A stretch of 64,000 nucleotides of DNA from positions 62,001-126,000 of the forward strand of contig NZ_QUCM01000006.1 in NCBI RefSeq assembly GCF_003473545.1. The letters run 5' to 3'. Made by a program: the position numbers and the translations under genes. This document shows, in pieces, positions 23,864 through 33,237 of this stretch. Under the pieces are notes generated by a model that had not been told where the DNA came from, made no database searches, and worked only from the letters and a program-made list of their open reading frames with translations. Source of the stretch: Clostridium sp. AM22-11AC. GTDB lineage: Bacteria > Bacillota > Clostridia > Lachnospirales > Lachnospiraceae. The first letter of the stretch is position 1; every line of letters starts with the position of its first letter.

Positions 23864-24064
23864 ATGGCGGTTACCAATAATATAAGAGAAATACGTGAAC
23901 AGCGAGGCATTTACCAGGATGACCTTGCCGCTGCTATTGGATACAGCACCAAAACTGTCGGCAGGATAGAGCGTGGGGACAGCACCCCATCTGCCGAATT
24001 TATGCTGCGGATATCAAAGTACTTTAATATGCTGGTGGAAGATGTATTCCATGTGGAAGATTGA
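23864..24064 (+). CDS. Small Xre family HTH regulator
   Basis: 66 residues that are almost only an HTH: IREIREQRGIYQDDLAAAIGYSTKTVGRIERGDSTPSAEFMLRISKYFNMLVEDVFHVED, close to the HipB/YgzD type. GAAGGGATTTTT precedes the ATG. It follows the S24 gene after an AT-rich hairpin at 23773-23801. Confidence 0.85.
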   Translation: MAVTNNIREIREQRGIYQDDLAAAIGYSTKTVGRIERGDSTPSAEFMLRISKYFNMLVEDVFHVED

Positions 24065-24147
24065 GTCGGAGCAGCAATCCGGTTCACCTTCTATTTTGGA
24101 CAGCTTTTCATGTCCTTATCAACAACTATAGTTTTTTTGATAAATGC

Positions 24148-24178
24148 TTGACTGTAAACCTTGTTTATAGCTTATTAT
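24148..24178 (+). promoter_or_regulatory. MerR-type promoter with 19-base spacer and dyad
   Basis: TTGACT (24148-24153), 19-base spacer, TATTAT (24173-24178). Within the spacer TAAAC-CTT-GTTTA (24155-24167) is a perfect dyad. An over-long spacer with a central dyad is the hallmark of MerR-regulated promoters, here upstream of the merR-like gene itself. Confidence 0.72.
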
Positions 24179-24214
24179 TAAGTAAAATAGAGTTGCTCGA
24201 AAGGAGGGCATAAT

Positions 24215-24916
24215 ATGACTATAAAAGACGTAGAAGAGCGAACAGGTTTATCCCGTTCTAATATCCGTTTTTATGAAAAGGAAAAACTTATTGAGCCTTC
24301 GAGAAATGAAAGTAATGGTTATAGAGATTATTCTAAAAATGATGTGGAAAATATAAAGAAGATTGCATATCTACGTACATTGGGAATTTCTATTGAAGAT
24401 ATACGAAATATTATATCCGAAAAAGTAACATTGCAGGAAATGCTTGAGAAGCAAAAGGAAGTATTAAAAAATCAGATTACTGATTTGAATAAGGCGAAAC
24501 TCATGTGCGAAAAAATGCTGGATGAAGGAAGTATTAGTTATGAAAAATTACAGGTAGAACAGTATGTAACAGATTTTCATGACTATTGGAAAGATAATCG
24601 AACTGTTTTCAAACTGGATTCAGTCAGCTTTTTGTATATATGGGGAAGTATGCTTACCTGGACTATGATTACCGCACTATGCTTGATTATTGGGGCTTTG
24701 TCTTATTCTAAGTTGCCGACAGAAATTCCAGTACAATGGAGTAAAGGAGTGGCAACATCCCTAGTTAATAAAAACTGGATTTTTATTTGTCCTGTTATAT
24801 GTATCATAATCCGTTATTTATTAAAACCTTTTATCTATGCGAAATTGCAGATGAACAATTATTATGGAGAAATTATAACAGAGTATTTGACAAATTATAT
24901 GTGTTTATATGAATAA
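24215..24916 (+). CDS. MerR family regulator fused to a membrane DUF1648-like domain
   Basis: 233 residues. Residues 1-75 are a MerR winged helix (TIKDVEERTGLSRSNIRFYEKEKLIEPSRNESNGYRDYS), then the dimer helix to about 125. The C-terminus has two membrane segments (WGSMLTWTMITALCLIIGALSY; WIFICPVICIIIRYLL) around LPTEIPVQWSKG, typical of DUF1648/SdpI-like proteins. It would thus be a membrane-tethered one-component sensor, perhaps of envelope stress. Reads towards the amidohydrolase with a shared terminator between. Confidence 0.85.
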   Translation: MTIKDVEERTGLSRSNIRFYEKEKLIEPSRNESNGYRDYSKNDVENIKKIAYLRTLGISIEDIRNIISEKVTLQEMLEKQKEVLKNQITDLNKAKLMCEKMLDEGSISYEKLQVEQYVTDFHDYWKDNRTVFKLDSVSFLYIWGSMLTWTMITALCLIIGALSYSKLPTEIPVQWSKGVATSLVNKNWIFICPVICIIIRYLLKPFIYAKLQMNNYYGEIITEYLTNYMCLYE

Positions 24917-24921
24917 AAAAG

Positions 24922-24944
24922 CCCCGCCGCAGCGGGGTTTTTTT
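24922..24944. terminator. Bidirectional terminator
   Basis: CCCCGC, loop CGCA, GCGGGG, flanked by six A and seven T. It ends both the MerR gene (plus) and the amidohydrolase gene (minus), whose stop codon overlaps the T-run. Confidence 0.9.
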
Positions 24945-26223
24945 ATAGGAATTTATCAAGTTCAGTCTCGACACGCTTATTTATTTTAACTTTAGGATTT
25001 TCCATAATCGTTCCTCTTGCGACAACCATTTTTACATGTCGTAATGCTCTGAGGTCATCGAGTGGGTTTTCCTCGGTTACAATCATATCTGCACATTTAT
25101 CTTTTTCGAGCGTACCGGTAATATCACCGATTCCCGCCATTTCGGCAGCTCTTGCGGTTGCCGTATACAGTGCAAACGCATTGGAAACGCCCGTATATTT
25201 GTGGAAATAATACAATTCTCTCCAGAAATCATACTGTGTAATCCACGGACATCCGACATCATTGCCAAGAACGACAGGTATATCATTTTCAAGTGCCGCT
25301 TTCGCACATGCAATTATTCCCTCAAACACAACATTTCCGTTAAACTGTTCAACTTCAGTTGCGTTGGTAATCGAACGATCAAACAATGCATACGGAAGTG
25401 CAGGCGAAATTGTTGTGCAAAGAAATGCTTTTCTTTCCTTGAATAACTTAATTGTATCATCATCAATTTTTGCACCGTGTTCAATTGAGTCAACACCATT
25501 TTCAAGAGCAACACGCACCCCCTGCGGAGATTCGACATGTGCAGCAACTAAATAGCCATTTTCATGTGCCTTGTCACAGACTACCTTTACCATTTCCGGA
25601 GACATTTTCAGTTCACCCGGAACACCTTTTTCTTTTGCGTCCATTACGCCGCCAGTAATCATAAGCTTTATCAAATCAACCTTTTCTTTTTCCGATTGCT
25701 CCAGATGTTTTAAGGCTGTATCTATACTGTCCGCCGCAACAGCAACAGAGCCAGCCATATGTCCGCCAGGCACGGAAATCCCTTCATTAGCGGCAAGTAT
25801 TCTAGGTCCCATCTTTGTTCCTGCATTAATCTCATCTCTTAATTTTGTATCAAAACTTCCAAGTCCGCCAACCGTTCTTATTGTTGTCACACCGCTCATA
25901 AGCTCTGTTTTTGCAAATCCGGCAACCATACCGTATGCAATTGAACGCATAAGTGCATTTCCCATAAGTATTTTTACAAGTTTCTCATTATCACGCTGTT
26001 TTTTCTGCGGCTTGCCATTACCTGCAAGGTGAACATGCATATTTATAAGACCGGGCATAATATATCTGCGTTTTAAATCAACTTTTTCATATCCATTCAA
26101 ATCCGTGCCTGCCTTGACAATATCCTCAATTTTATCATTGTCCGTAAGTATGACGAAGCCCTCTTTTACCTGCATATCTTTGGTTCCGTCAAGTATTTTT
26201 CCGTTAATATAAGCATATTTCAT
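24943..26223 (-). CDS. Amidohydrolase family metal-dependent hydrolase
   Basis: 426 residues from ATG 26223. Metal motif MHVHLAG near 60, carbamylated-Lys position in DLIKLMITGG, His in AAHVESP and IEHGA, and Asp in LGNDVGCP: the complete set of the imidazolonepropionase/prolidase-like amidohydrolases. The substrate is not predictable, possibly a dipeptide or imidazolone. Last gene of the MarR-ABC-ABC operon, which suggests it breaks down or processes a compound that the exporter handles. Confidence 0.85.
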   Translation of the reverse strand: MKYAYINGKILDGTKDMQVKEGFVILTDNDKIEDIVKAGTDLNGYEKVDLKRRYIMPGLINMHVHLAGNGKPQKKQRDNEKLVKILMGNALMRSIAYGMVAGFAKTELMSGVTTIRTVGGLGSFDTKLRDEINAGTKMGPRILAANEGISVPGGHMAGSVAVAADSIDTALKHLEQSEKEKVDLIKLMITGGVMDAKEKGVPGELKMSPEMVKVVCDKAHENGYLVAAHVESPQGVRVALENGVDSIEHGAKIDDDTIKLFKERKAFLCTTISPALPYALFDRSITNATEVEQFNGNVVFEGIIACAKAALENDIPVVLGNDVGCPWITQYDFWRELYYFHKYTGVSNAFALYTATARAAEMAGIGDITGTLEKDKCADMIVTEENPLDDLRALRHVKMVVARGTIMENPKVKINKRVETELDKFL

Positions 26224-26277
26224 ATTTTTATACCCCGTGTTTTTGAAATGTTTATTTAATACCAATTAATCAAAATC

Positions 26278-28164
26278 TTACGCACTGATTGACTTTCCTG
26301 TGTAAAGCTGATAGTATCTGCCTTTTTCTTCCATAAGCTGGTCATGTGTACCACGCTCAATAATTCTTCCCTGTTCCATAACCATAATACAGTCTGCATT
26401 CCGTACCGTAGAAAGACGATGAGCGATAACAAATGAAGTTCTTCCTGTCATAAGTGCATCCATACCACGCTGTACAAGTTTTTCTGTACGTGTATCAATA
26501 GAAGAAGTCGCCTCATCAAGAATAAGAACAGGAGGATCTGCAACTGCCGCCCTCGCTATTGCAAGAAGCTGACGCTGTCCCTGACTAAGGTTCGCACCAC
26601 CGCCGGTAAGCACTGTGTTATAACCATCAGGAAGTCTTTTTATAAATCCATCAGCATTAGCAAGCTTTGCGGCAGCTATACATTCTTCATCAGCTGCATT
26701 GAGTCTTCCATATCTGATATTGTCCATAATCGTGCCTGTAAAAAGGTTGGTATCCTGTAAAACAATGCCCAGGCTTCGGCGTAAATCGTCTTTTTTAATA
26801 TGATTAATATTAATTCCATCATAACGGATTTTACCATCCTGTATATCATAAAACCTGTTAATAAGGTTGGTAATTGTTGTCTTTCCGGCACCGGTAGAAC
26901 CTACAAACGCAAGCTTCTGACCAGGTTTTGCGAACATTTTTATATCGTGAAGCACGATTTTGTCAGGATTATATCCAAAATCAACTCCATCAAATGTAAC
27001 ATCACCCTGAAGTCTTGTATACATTTCATCTTTGTTTGCAGCATTTGGTTTTTTCCATGCCCACATCTCTGTCAGTTCTTCAGTTTCATGGATTTCACCA
27101 TTTGAATCATAACATATATTTACAAGTTCAACATCACCTTCATCTGTCTCTGGTACTTCATCACAAAGGTCAAATACCCTGCCGGCACCTGCCATAGCCA
27201 TTACAATACTGCTTACCTGCTGGCTTATCTCTGTTACAGGCTGTGTGAAACTCTTGTTTAATGAAAGAAATGCTACAAGTGTACCAATTGTAAGTCCTGA
27301 AAAGCCGCTTAATGCAAGCACACCACCTACAAGTGCACACAAAACATAACTTATATTTCCTATATTTTCATTAATAGGCATTGTAATATTTGCAATTTTA
27401 TTAGCATTGTTGGCACTTTCTCTTAACTTGTTATTAATCTGCTTAAACTGTTCAAGACTTTCCTGCTCATGACAGAATACCTTAACAACCTTCTGCCCTT
27501 CCATCATTTCCTCAATATAAGCATTTACTTTACCGATATCTTTCTGCTGTTCAATGAAATATCTGCCAGATGCAGCGGAAAGCTTTGATGTCACAAAAAG
27601 CATAATTGCAACCATAATAACAGATACAATTGTAAGTGGTATATCAAGAACTATCATACTTACAAATGTTGATACAAGTGTTATAAGTGAATTAAGAACC
27701 TGTGGAATACTCTGGCTTATAAGCTGTCTTAATGTATCAATATCATTTGTATATACCGACATTATATCTCCATGTGCATGTGTATCAAAATATCTGATTG
27801 GAAGTGATTCCATGTTAGTAAACATCTCTGTACGGAGCTTTTTCATAGTACCCTGACCAACATTTACCATAATTCTGTTATATCCGTAGGAACATAAAAC
27901 ACCCACTGCAAATATTGCTACAAGTTTTAAAAGAGCCTGTGCAAGCGGTGAATAATCAGGAACTGCCATCTGGGTAAGAGGCACAATGTAATTATCAATA
28001 AGTTTCTGTATAAATAAAGTTCCACATAATGTCGTAAGTGCCGAAACCAATATGCAAACGACCACCATGAAACATGCCAATTTATAATTTTTTACTATAT
28101 AAGAAAGAAGTCTTTTTAATAATAAAAGCGGATTCTTCTCTTTGTTCTCATTTTTATTTTTCAT
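26278..28164 (-). CDS. ABC multidrug exporter half-transporter, catalytic subunit (BmrD/YheH-like)
   Basis: 628 residues. Six membrane helices (about residues 15-330), then a nucleotide-binding domain with Walker A VGSTGAGKTT, signature LSQGQRQ, canonical Walker B LILDEATSSID and H-loop VIAHRLST. Together with the upstream 581-residue partner it forms a heterodimeric type IV exporter; this subunit supplies the intact catalytic Glu. GGAGG precedes the ATG. Regulated probably by the upstream MarR protein. Confidence 0.92.
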   Translation of the reverse strand: MKNKNENKEKNPLLLLKRLLSYIVKNYKLACFMVVVCILVSALTTLCGTLFIQKLIDNYIVPLTQMAVPDYSPLAQALLKLVAIFAVGVLCSYGYNRIMVNVGQGTMKKLRTEMFTNMESLPIRYFDTHAHGDIMSVYTNDIDTLRQLISQSIPQVLNSLITLVSTFVSMIVLDIPLTIVSVIMVAIMLFVTSKLSAASGRYFIEQQKDIGKVNAYIEEMMEGQKVVKVFCHEQESLEQFKQINNKLRESANNANKIANITMPINENIGNISYVLCALVGGVLALSGFSGLTIGTLVAFLSLNKSFTQPVTEISQQVSSIVMAMAGAGRVFDLCDEVPETDEGDVELVNICYDSNGEIHETEELTEMWAWKKPNAANKDEMYTRLQGDVTFDGVDFGYNPDKIVLHDIKMFAKPGQKLAFVGSTGAGKTTITNLINRFYDIQDGKIRYDGININHIKKDDLRRSLGIVLQDTNLFTGTIMDNIRYGRLNAADEECIAAAKLANADGFIKRLPDGYNTVLTGGGANLSQGQRQLLAIARAAVADPPVLILDEATSSIDTRTEKLVQRGMDALMTGRTSFVIAHRLSTVRNADCIMVMEQGRIIERGTHDQLMEEKGRYYQLYTGKSISA

Positions 28165-28182
28165 GTCTTCCTCCTATTCTCA

Positions 28183-29928
28183 CTATTCTGCCGATTCGTC
28201 GAAATCGCCGCCGCCCTGCATCTGAACTTCACAGATTTCGCGGTAAACTTTGTTATTTTCCATAAGATTCTCATGTGTATCAAAGCCACTGACTTTTCCA
28301 TCTTCAAGAACAATAATTCTGTCGGCATCCTGAATACTTGAAATTCTCTGCGAAACTATAAGCTTTGTTGTTCCCGGAATTTTCTGGGCAAATGCCTGTT
28401 TGATTTTTGCGTCTGTTGCAGTATCTACAGCACTTGTCGAATCATCAAGAATAAGAACCTTTGGTTTTTTAAGCAATGCTCTCGCAATACAGAGTCTCTG
28501 TCTCTGACCACCTGAAACATTAGTACCGCCCTGTTCTATCCATGTATCATACTTCTTAGGCATTCTCTCGATAAATTCATCAGCACATGCCTGTTTACAT
28601 GCCTCAACACAATCTTCATATGAAGCATTGTCATCACCCCATCTGAGATTGTCAAGTATTGTTCCTGAAAACAGGACATTTTTCTGTAATACTACAGCCA
28701 CCTGATTACGGAGTGCATCCATATCATAAGTTCTTACATCTTTTCCGCCAACACATACAGAACCTTCAGTAACATCATAAAGACGGCTTATAAGGCTCAC
28801 AAAACTTGATTTTCCGCATCCTGTACCACCAATAATACCAATTGTCTCACCTGCATTAATATGAATATCAATATCATGTAAAGTATCCTCTGTACTGTTT
28901 TTTCTGTATGAAAAATTAACATGATTAAAATCGATTCTTCCGTCTTCCACTTCTTCATAAGGTTTTTCCGGATTGGCAAGGTCCGCTTTTTCATTAAGAA
29001 CTTCTGAAATACGCCTTGCACTTGCCGCACTCATTGAAACCATTACAAATATCATTGAAAGTATCATAAGTGCCATAAGCATGTTCATTACGTAACTGAA
29101 CATTGATGTAAGATTACCAGTTGTAATTGAACCCGACACAATAAAATGTGAAGCAAACCATGACAATGCAACAATACATCCATATACAACAAGCATCATA
29201 GTCGGATTGTTAAATGCAAGAAATGACTCGGCTTTAACAAATGTTTTATAAAGATTATCTGCCGCTTTATTAAACTTTTTATTTTCATGCTCCTCACATA
29301 CAAATGCCTTAACAACACGGATTCCTGAAATATTCTCCTGAACGCTCGCATTGAGTTCATCATATTTTTCAAAACCTGATGTAAAAACCGGTGTTACTTT
29401 ATATATAATAAAGAAAAGTACAAATCCTAAAAATATAAGTGCAACAAGAAATATAATACTTAATCTCGGACTTATTATTACACACATTGTAATACTGCAA
29501 ATCATCATGAGAGGTGCTCTCACAACACTCCTTATTATCATCTGATAAGCATTCTGTACATTAGTTACATCAGTTGTCATACGTGTTACAAGACCTGCTG
29601 TACTGAATTTATCAATATTAGAAAATGAAAATGTCTGTATATTTTCATACATTTTCTCTCTCAGATTACACGCAAATCCTGTTGATGCTGCCGCCCCATA
29701 CTTTCCTGCCTGTATACCACAAAAAAGGCTCAAAAATGCTATAATAAGCATTATTCCACCATAAATACCAACCTTTCTCATATCTCCGGCCTGTATTCCT
29801 TTATCAATTATTGAGGCTGTTATAAATGGAATAAGAATTTCCAAAAAAACTTCAACTGCAGTAAATATTGGCGTTATAATTGATTCTTTTTTATATTTGC
29901 CCATACATTTTGCTAATGTTTTTATCAT
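28183..29928 (-). CDS. ABC multidrug exporter half-transporter, degenerate-site subunit (BmrC/YheI-like)
   Basis: 581 residues. Six membrane helices then an NBD with Walker A GGTGCGKSS, signature VSGGQRQ, but Walker B reads LILDDSTSAVD, so the catalytic Glu is Asp, and the H-loop His is Gln (IVSQRISS). These changes are the known mark of the degenerate partner in heterodimeric exporters (BmrCD, TM287/288). It is 18 bases upstream of the second subunit. Confidence 0.92.
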   Translation of the reverse strand: MIKTLAKCMGKYKKESIITPIFTAVEVFLEILIPFITASIIDKGIQAGDMRKVGIYGGIMLIIAFLSLFCGIQAGKYGAAASTGFACNLREKMYENIQTFSFSNIDKFSTAGLVTRMTTDVTNVQNAYQMIIRSVVRAPLMMICSITMCVIISPRLSIIFLVALIFLGFVLFFIIYKVTPVFTSGFEKYDELNASVQENISGIRVVKAFVCEEHENKKFNKAADNLYKTFVKAESFLAFNNPTMMLVVYGCIVALSWFASHFIVSGSITTGNLTSMFSYVMNMLMALMILSMIFVMVSMSAASARRISEVLNEKADLANPEKPYEEVEDGRIDFNHVNFSYRKNSTEDTLHDIDIHINAGETIGIIGGTGCGKSSFVSLISRLYDVTEGSVCVGGKDVRTYDMDALRNQVAVVLQKNVLFSGTILDNLRWGDDNASYEDCVEACKQACADEFIERMPKKYDTWIEQGGTNVSGGQRQRLCIARALLKKPKVLILDDSTSAVDTATDAKIKQAFAQKIPGTTKLIVSQRISSIQDADRIIVLEDGKVSGFDTHENLMENNKVYREICEVQMQGGGDFDESAE

Positions 29929-29975
29929 ATTTTTATCATTCTCCCTTCGATTAAATTCACCTTATAAGTCTACAG

Positions 29976-30410
29976 TCAGCATGACTTGATACTGTCATAT
30001 ACTTTCTGCAAAAGATTTCTAAGCTGTCCTTTTTCATCATCATTAAGTGCCTTTAAAAGTTCCCTCTCATTTTCATCCATTGAAGCTCTTGCCGTCTTGC
30101 ATATCTCCTCACCTTTTGCCGTGAGCTTTACATGTTTGATTCTTTTATCATTTGAATCATAAAACCCCTCTATCATCCCATTTTTTTCCAGACGTGCAGC
30201 AATTCCTGCCATCGTTGCCTGTTTAACTTCAAAATGCTTTTCAAGTTCTTTTAGCGTTATCGTCTCATCGGCTGCCTCGCTGATAGTTGCGAGGACCTTA
30301 ATCTGCGAAAGGGTGACATCATTGCACATCAACGTATTATTAGCCTTTCTTCCAAGTGCATCGTTAAGTCTCTTTATAAGTTCACCGCAATGCAATGTTT
30401 CTCCAAACAT
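29976..30410 (-). CDS. MarR family transcription regulator
   Basis: About 144 residues. Winged helix: LSQIKVLATISEAADETITLKELEKHFEVKQATMAGIAARLEKNGMIEGFYDSNDKRIKHVKLTAKGEEI. The ATG at 30410 has AAAAGGAA eight bases upstream; the in-frame ATG at 30428 lacks a site but is possible. Placed 47 bases before the ABC exporter genes, as usual for a drug-responsive repressor of an efflux operon. Confidence 0.88.
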   Translation of the reverse strand: MFGETLHCGELIKRLNDALGRKANNTLMCNDVTLSQIKVLATISEAADETITLKELEKHFEVKQATMAGIAARLEKNGMIEGFYDSNDKRIKHVKLTAKGEEICKTARASMDENERELLKALNDDEKGQLRNLLQKVYDSIKSC

Positions 30411-30492
30411 ATGCTCATTCCTTTTCATAAAATTTGATAAATAGTTTCTTCTAGATGCTCTAATATATTACAAAAATAATCGGCTCTGCGTC

Positions 30493-30666
30493 TTAAGCGT
30501 CTGGCTCTTTGATGACAGTTATCTTCAAGTTGTCAACTTTAATCAATCTTTCTTGTCTGCATTTTGGACAATAAAGGGGATAATTCTCCAAAACAGTGTC
30601 CTTCCTAATTTTATTACGGGTTTTGCTCCCACAAACAGGACACAATATCCATTCGCATTTCATCAT
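30493..30666 (-). CDS. Cysteine-rich KTR protein of tet cassettes
   Basis: 57 residues: MMKCEWILCPVCGSKTRNKIRKDTVLENYPLYCPKCRQERLIKVDNLKITVIKEPDA. CPVCGSKTR and CPKCRQE form a zinc ribbon; the KTR triplet names the family, which is regularly found right after ribosomal-protection tet genes. It starts 52 bases after the tet(O) stop. Function unknown. Confidence 0.85.
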   Translation of the reverse strand: MMKCEWILCPVCGSKTRNKIRKDTVLENYPLYCPKCRQERLIKVDNLKITVIKEPDA

Positions 30667-30717
30667 AATTAGTCTCTAATCCTTTCAAATCTCATTTTAT
30701 ATGACTTTTGCAAGCTG

Positions 30718-32637
30718 TTAAGCTAACTTGTGGAACATATGCCGAACCTTATCTATACGGCTATTCGGGCGGCGGGGTTGGCAAATAAATTTACCAATAG
30801 CTGGCTGGTATCCTTTTAACTCTGTCAAGCAGACTCCCTGCCCATTTGTGAAATAAGTTAAATCGTTCCTGTATTCTTGAATACATCTAGCAGGGATTTC
30901 TCCTTTCAGAATGACCTCGTCATTCTTTATCTGAGTACTTACAATATCTGCACAATACCTTGGAGCATCATGATACGCCCGTGAGAGATATTCCTGCGGT
31001 GCATAAATTTCAAAGTGGAGATATGGCTCTAATAGTTCTGTCCCTGCTTTTTTTAAAGCCTGCTCCAATACGATAGGGGAAAGCAGCCGAAAGTCTGCGG
31101 GGGTACTTACAGGACTATAATACAATCCATATTCAAAACAGATTTTACAGTCTGTCACTTTCCATCCATACAGCCCCTGCTCGCAGCCATAAAGAACCCC
31201 CTCCATAACCGCATTTTGGAACGATTGATTTAAATATCCAAGTGAAACTCTGCTTTCATACTGCACTCCGCTTCCAATAGGGAGCGGCTCTATGGACAAC
31301 CCGACAGAAGCCCAGAAAGGATTTGGCGGGACTTCTATGTGGATGGTATATTCTGCTTTTCTAAGCGGTCTTTCCATATATATAACAGTAGGCTCTTTTA
31401 TTTCTGCCTCCACATGATATTTTTCCTCAAGGATGGCACAAATGACTTCCATCTGCACATTCCCCAAAAAAGAAAGTATAATCTCATGCGTTGTAGTATC
31501 CACATAATATTTTAAAAGAGGGTCGCCATCTGAAATTTCTGTAAGTGCCCCAAGCAATATTTCCCGCTGTTCAGGTTTCTTTACTGCAATCGTTGTTTGG
31601 AGCATAGGGAGAGGATTTTCAATAAATTTTCTCTGCGGCAACAGCATTTCGTTCCCCAAAATACTGTTTAGCTGCAAAACATCATTTGGTAAAATTACAA
31701 TATCACCAGAGCAGGCTGTATCGGATGGATATAATTCACCGTTTGTCGGAACACACATCTCTGTGATTTTTATTTTCTCTTTTTCAGATATTCTAATAAC
31801 ATCCCTCAAATGCAATGTTCCGCTATATATACGCACATAAACAAAACGCCGCCTTTTCTCTGAATATTCAATCTTAAAAACCTGCCCGCATAATTCAGAT
31901 TGACCTTCAGGCGTTGATGAATAAAATTTACTGGCAATCACTTCTATAAGCTGCCGAATCCCCAGATTGTTTTTAGCGCTTCCGTGATAAACGGGAAATA
32001 ACGTTCCGTTTTGGAATCTCCTGTTTTCTTCCTGTTCCAGTTCTGACATTTTAAACGGTTTCCCTGACATATATTTCTCTAATAGTTCATCGTTTCCCAT
32101 AATTACCGCATCCCACTGTTCCATATCGTCATTGTCCGTTACATTTATATGGGGATGCTGCCCAACCTTTTGCTTCACTATAATTTCCGAAGAAAGCTTT
32201 GCTTTCATTTCCCGATATACCATTGGCAAATCAATCCCCTCTTGGTCAATTTTATTGATGAAAAAGATTGTCGGAATCTTCATTGTCTGTAGTGCATGAA
32301 ACAGTATACGGGTCTGTGCCTGTATGCCATCCTTTGCAGAAACTAATAATACTGCTCCGTCTAAAACGGATAAAGAACGGTATACTTCCGCCAAAAAATC
32401 CATATGGCCTGGCGTATCTATAATGTTGACTTTTACATCCTCCCACTGAAAAGATGTCACTGCTGTCTGGATAGTGATTCCCCTTTGACGCTCCAAATTC
32501 ATTGTATCTGTCCTTGTTGTGCCTTCATCTACGCTCCCTAGTTCTGCAATTGCACCACTGGTATATAATAAACTTTCCGTTAATGTTGTCTTTCCTGCGT
32601 CAACGTGAGCCAGAATGCCTAAGTTAATTATTTTCAT
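30718..32637 (-). CDS. tet(O): Tetracycline resistance ribosomal protection protein Tet(O)
   Basis: 639 residues, the length of Tet(O). It is an EF-G-like GTPase that binds the ribosome and displaces tetracycline. G1 AHVDAGKTT at 10-18, G3 DTPGH, G4 NKID. The sequence matches what I remember of Tet(O) almost throughout (for example [27 protein letters not shown] and the end FHKLA), but a mosaic with Tet(W) or Tet(32) can be excluded only by alignment. GGAGGAAAATCAC precedes the ATG. It is the first gene of the cargo block and has an attenuator in its leader. Confidence 0.95.
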   Translation of the reverse strand: MKIINLGILAHVDAGKTTLTESLLYTSGAIAELGSVDEGTTRTDTMNLERQRGITIQTAVTSFQWEDVKVNIIDTPGHMDFLAEVYRSLSVLDGAVLLVSAKDGIQAQTRILFHALQTMKIPTIFFINKIDQEGIDLPMVYREMKAKLSSEIIVKQKVGQHPHINVTDNDDMEQWDAVIMGNDELLEKYMSGKPFKMSELEQEENRRFQNGTLFPVYHGSAKNNLGIRQLIEVIASKFYSSTPEGQSELCGQVFKIEYSEKRRRFVYVRIYSGTLHLRDVIRISEKEKIKITEMCVPTNGELYPSDTACSGDIVILPNDVLQLNSILGNEMLLPQRKFIENPLPMLQTTIAVKKPEQREILLGALTEISDGDPLLKYYVDTTTHEIILSFLGNVQMEVICAILEEKYHVEAEIKEPTVIYMERPLRKAEYTIHIEVPPNPFWASVGLSIEPLPIGSGVQYESRVSLGYLNQSFQNAVMEGVLYGCEQGLYGWKVTDCKICFEYGLYYSPVSTPADFRLLSPIVLEQALKKAGTELLEPYLHFEIYAPQEYLSRAYHDAPRYCADIVSTQIKNDEVILKGEIPARCIQEYRNDLTYFTNGQGVCLTELKGYQPAIGKFICQPRRPNSRIDKVRHMFHKLA

Positions 32638-32640
32638 GTG

Positions 32641-32865
32641 ATTTTCCTCCTATCAACACCCAAAAAAGGGCATAAAAATACCCAGTGATAAATACTCCTA
32701 TCACTGGGTAAATAACTCCAATAGCCCCAAAACACTTATATGTTTTCGGGCATATAAAATTACATGATAAAAGTATTCTTAAACTGGGTACAAAAAACTA
32801 AGCCCCATATTAAAAGTGAAACGGGACTGCTACTTTTTGTTCCCACTATCAAATTGACAGTTTAT
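32641..32865 (-). promoter_or_regulatory. tet(O) leader with transcription attenuator
   Basis: The leader resembles that of Tn916 tet(M). A perfect 10-bp hairpin, CCCAGTGATA (32681-32690) with its complement at 32699-32708, is followed on the minus strand by TATTTTTAT, a terminator just ahead of the tet(O) ribosome binding site. A tiny leader frame MPENI-stop lies at about 32735-32752. Slowing of leader translation or ribosomes by tetracycline is thought to let transcription pass (known for tet(M)). Confidence 0.82.
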
Positions 32866-33177
32866 TTAAGAATACCTTGCCGCATATTTATTAACTCCTT
32901 GTATAAAACTGAATCTAATTATATTCCTTAACCCTTTATTTGTCAAGCCCTTTTTAGCATTATTGACAAGAGTATCTTCCTGCATTTCTTTGATCTGGTT
33001 CTGCATATTGGTGAGTTCTTCCGTCATGGAATCAATCTTTTTCTCCAGTCCATCCACATAGCTGCATATCTCAAATACATCGTTTGCCTGCTCTTTCATG
33101 GCATTTTTCTTTAATAAGTCGAGAAGTTCTCTTATGACCTCCTCATTGGTAAGTGTTTTTCCTGCTTCCATATCCAT
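32866..33177 (-). pseudogene. DUF6674-like ICE protein, 3' end replaced by the tet(O) cassette
   Basis: The N-terminus TLTNEEVIRELLDLLKKNAMKEQANDVFEICSYVDGLEKKIDSMTEELTNMQNQIKEMQED is the helical, coiled-coil start of a common ICE protein. After about residue 75 the sequence (GLRNIIRFSFIQGVNKYAARYS) no longer fits and the last codons belong to the tet leader. GGAGGAAACAG precedes ATG 33177. Cargo insertion thus cut the gene and fused it to foreign bases. Confidence 0.7.
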
Positions 33178-33237
33178 TCTGTTTCCTCCATTCTGTAAAT
33201 GGGGCAGCCTTGGCCGCCCCTGTACTCTGATTACTGA

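Noticed and set aside
23864..24064. Antitoxin of a HipA-type pair
   Set aside because: The HTH protein resembles HipB-size regulators, but no HipA-like kinase is adjacent.
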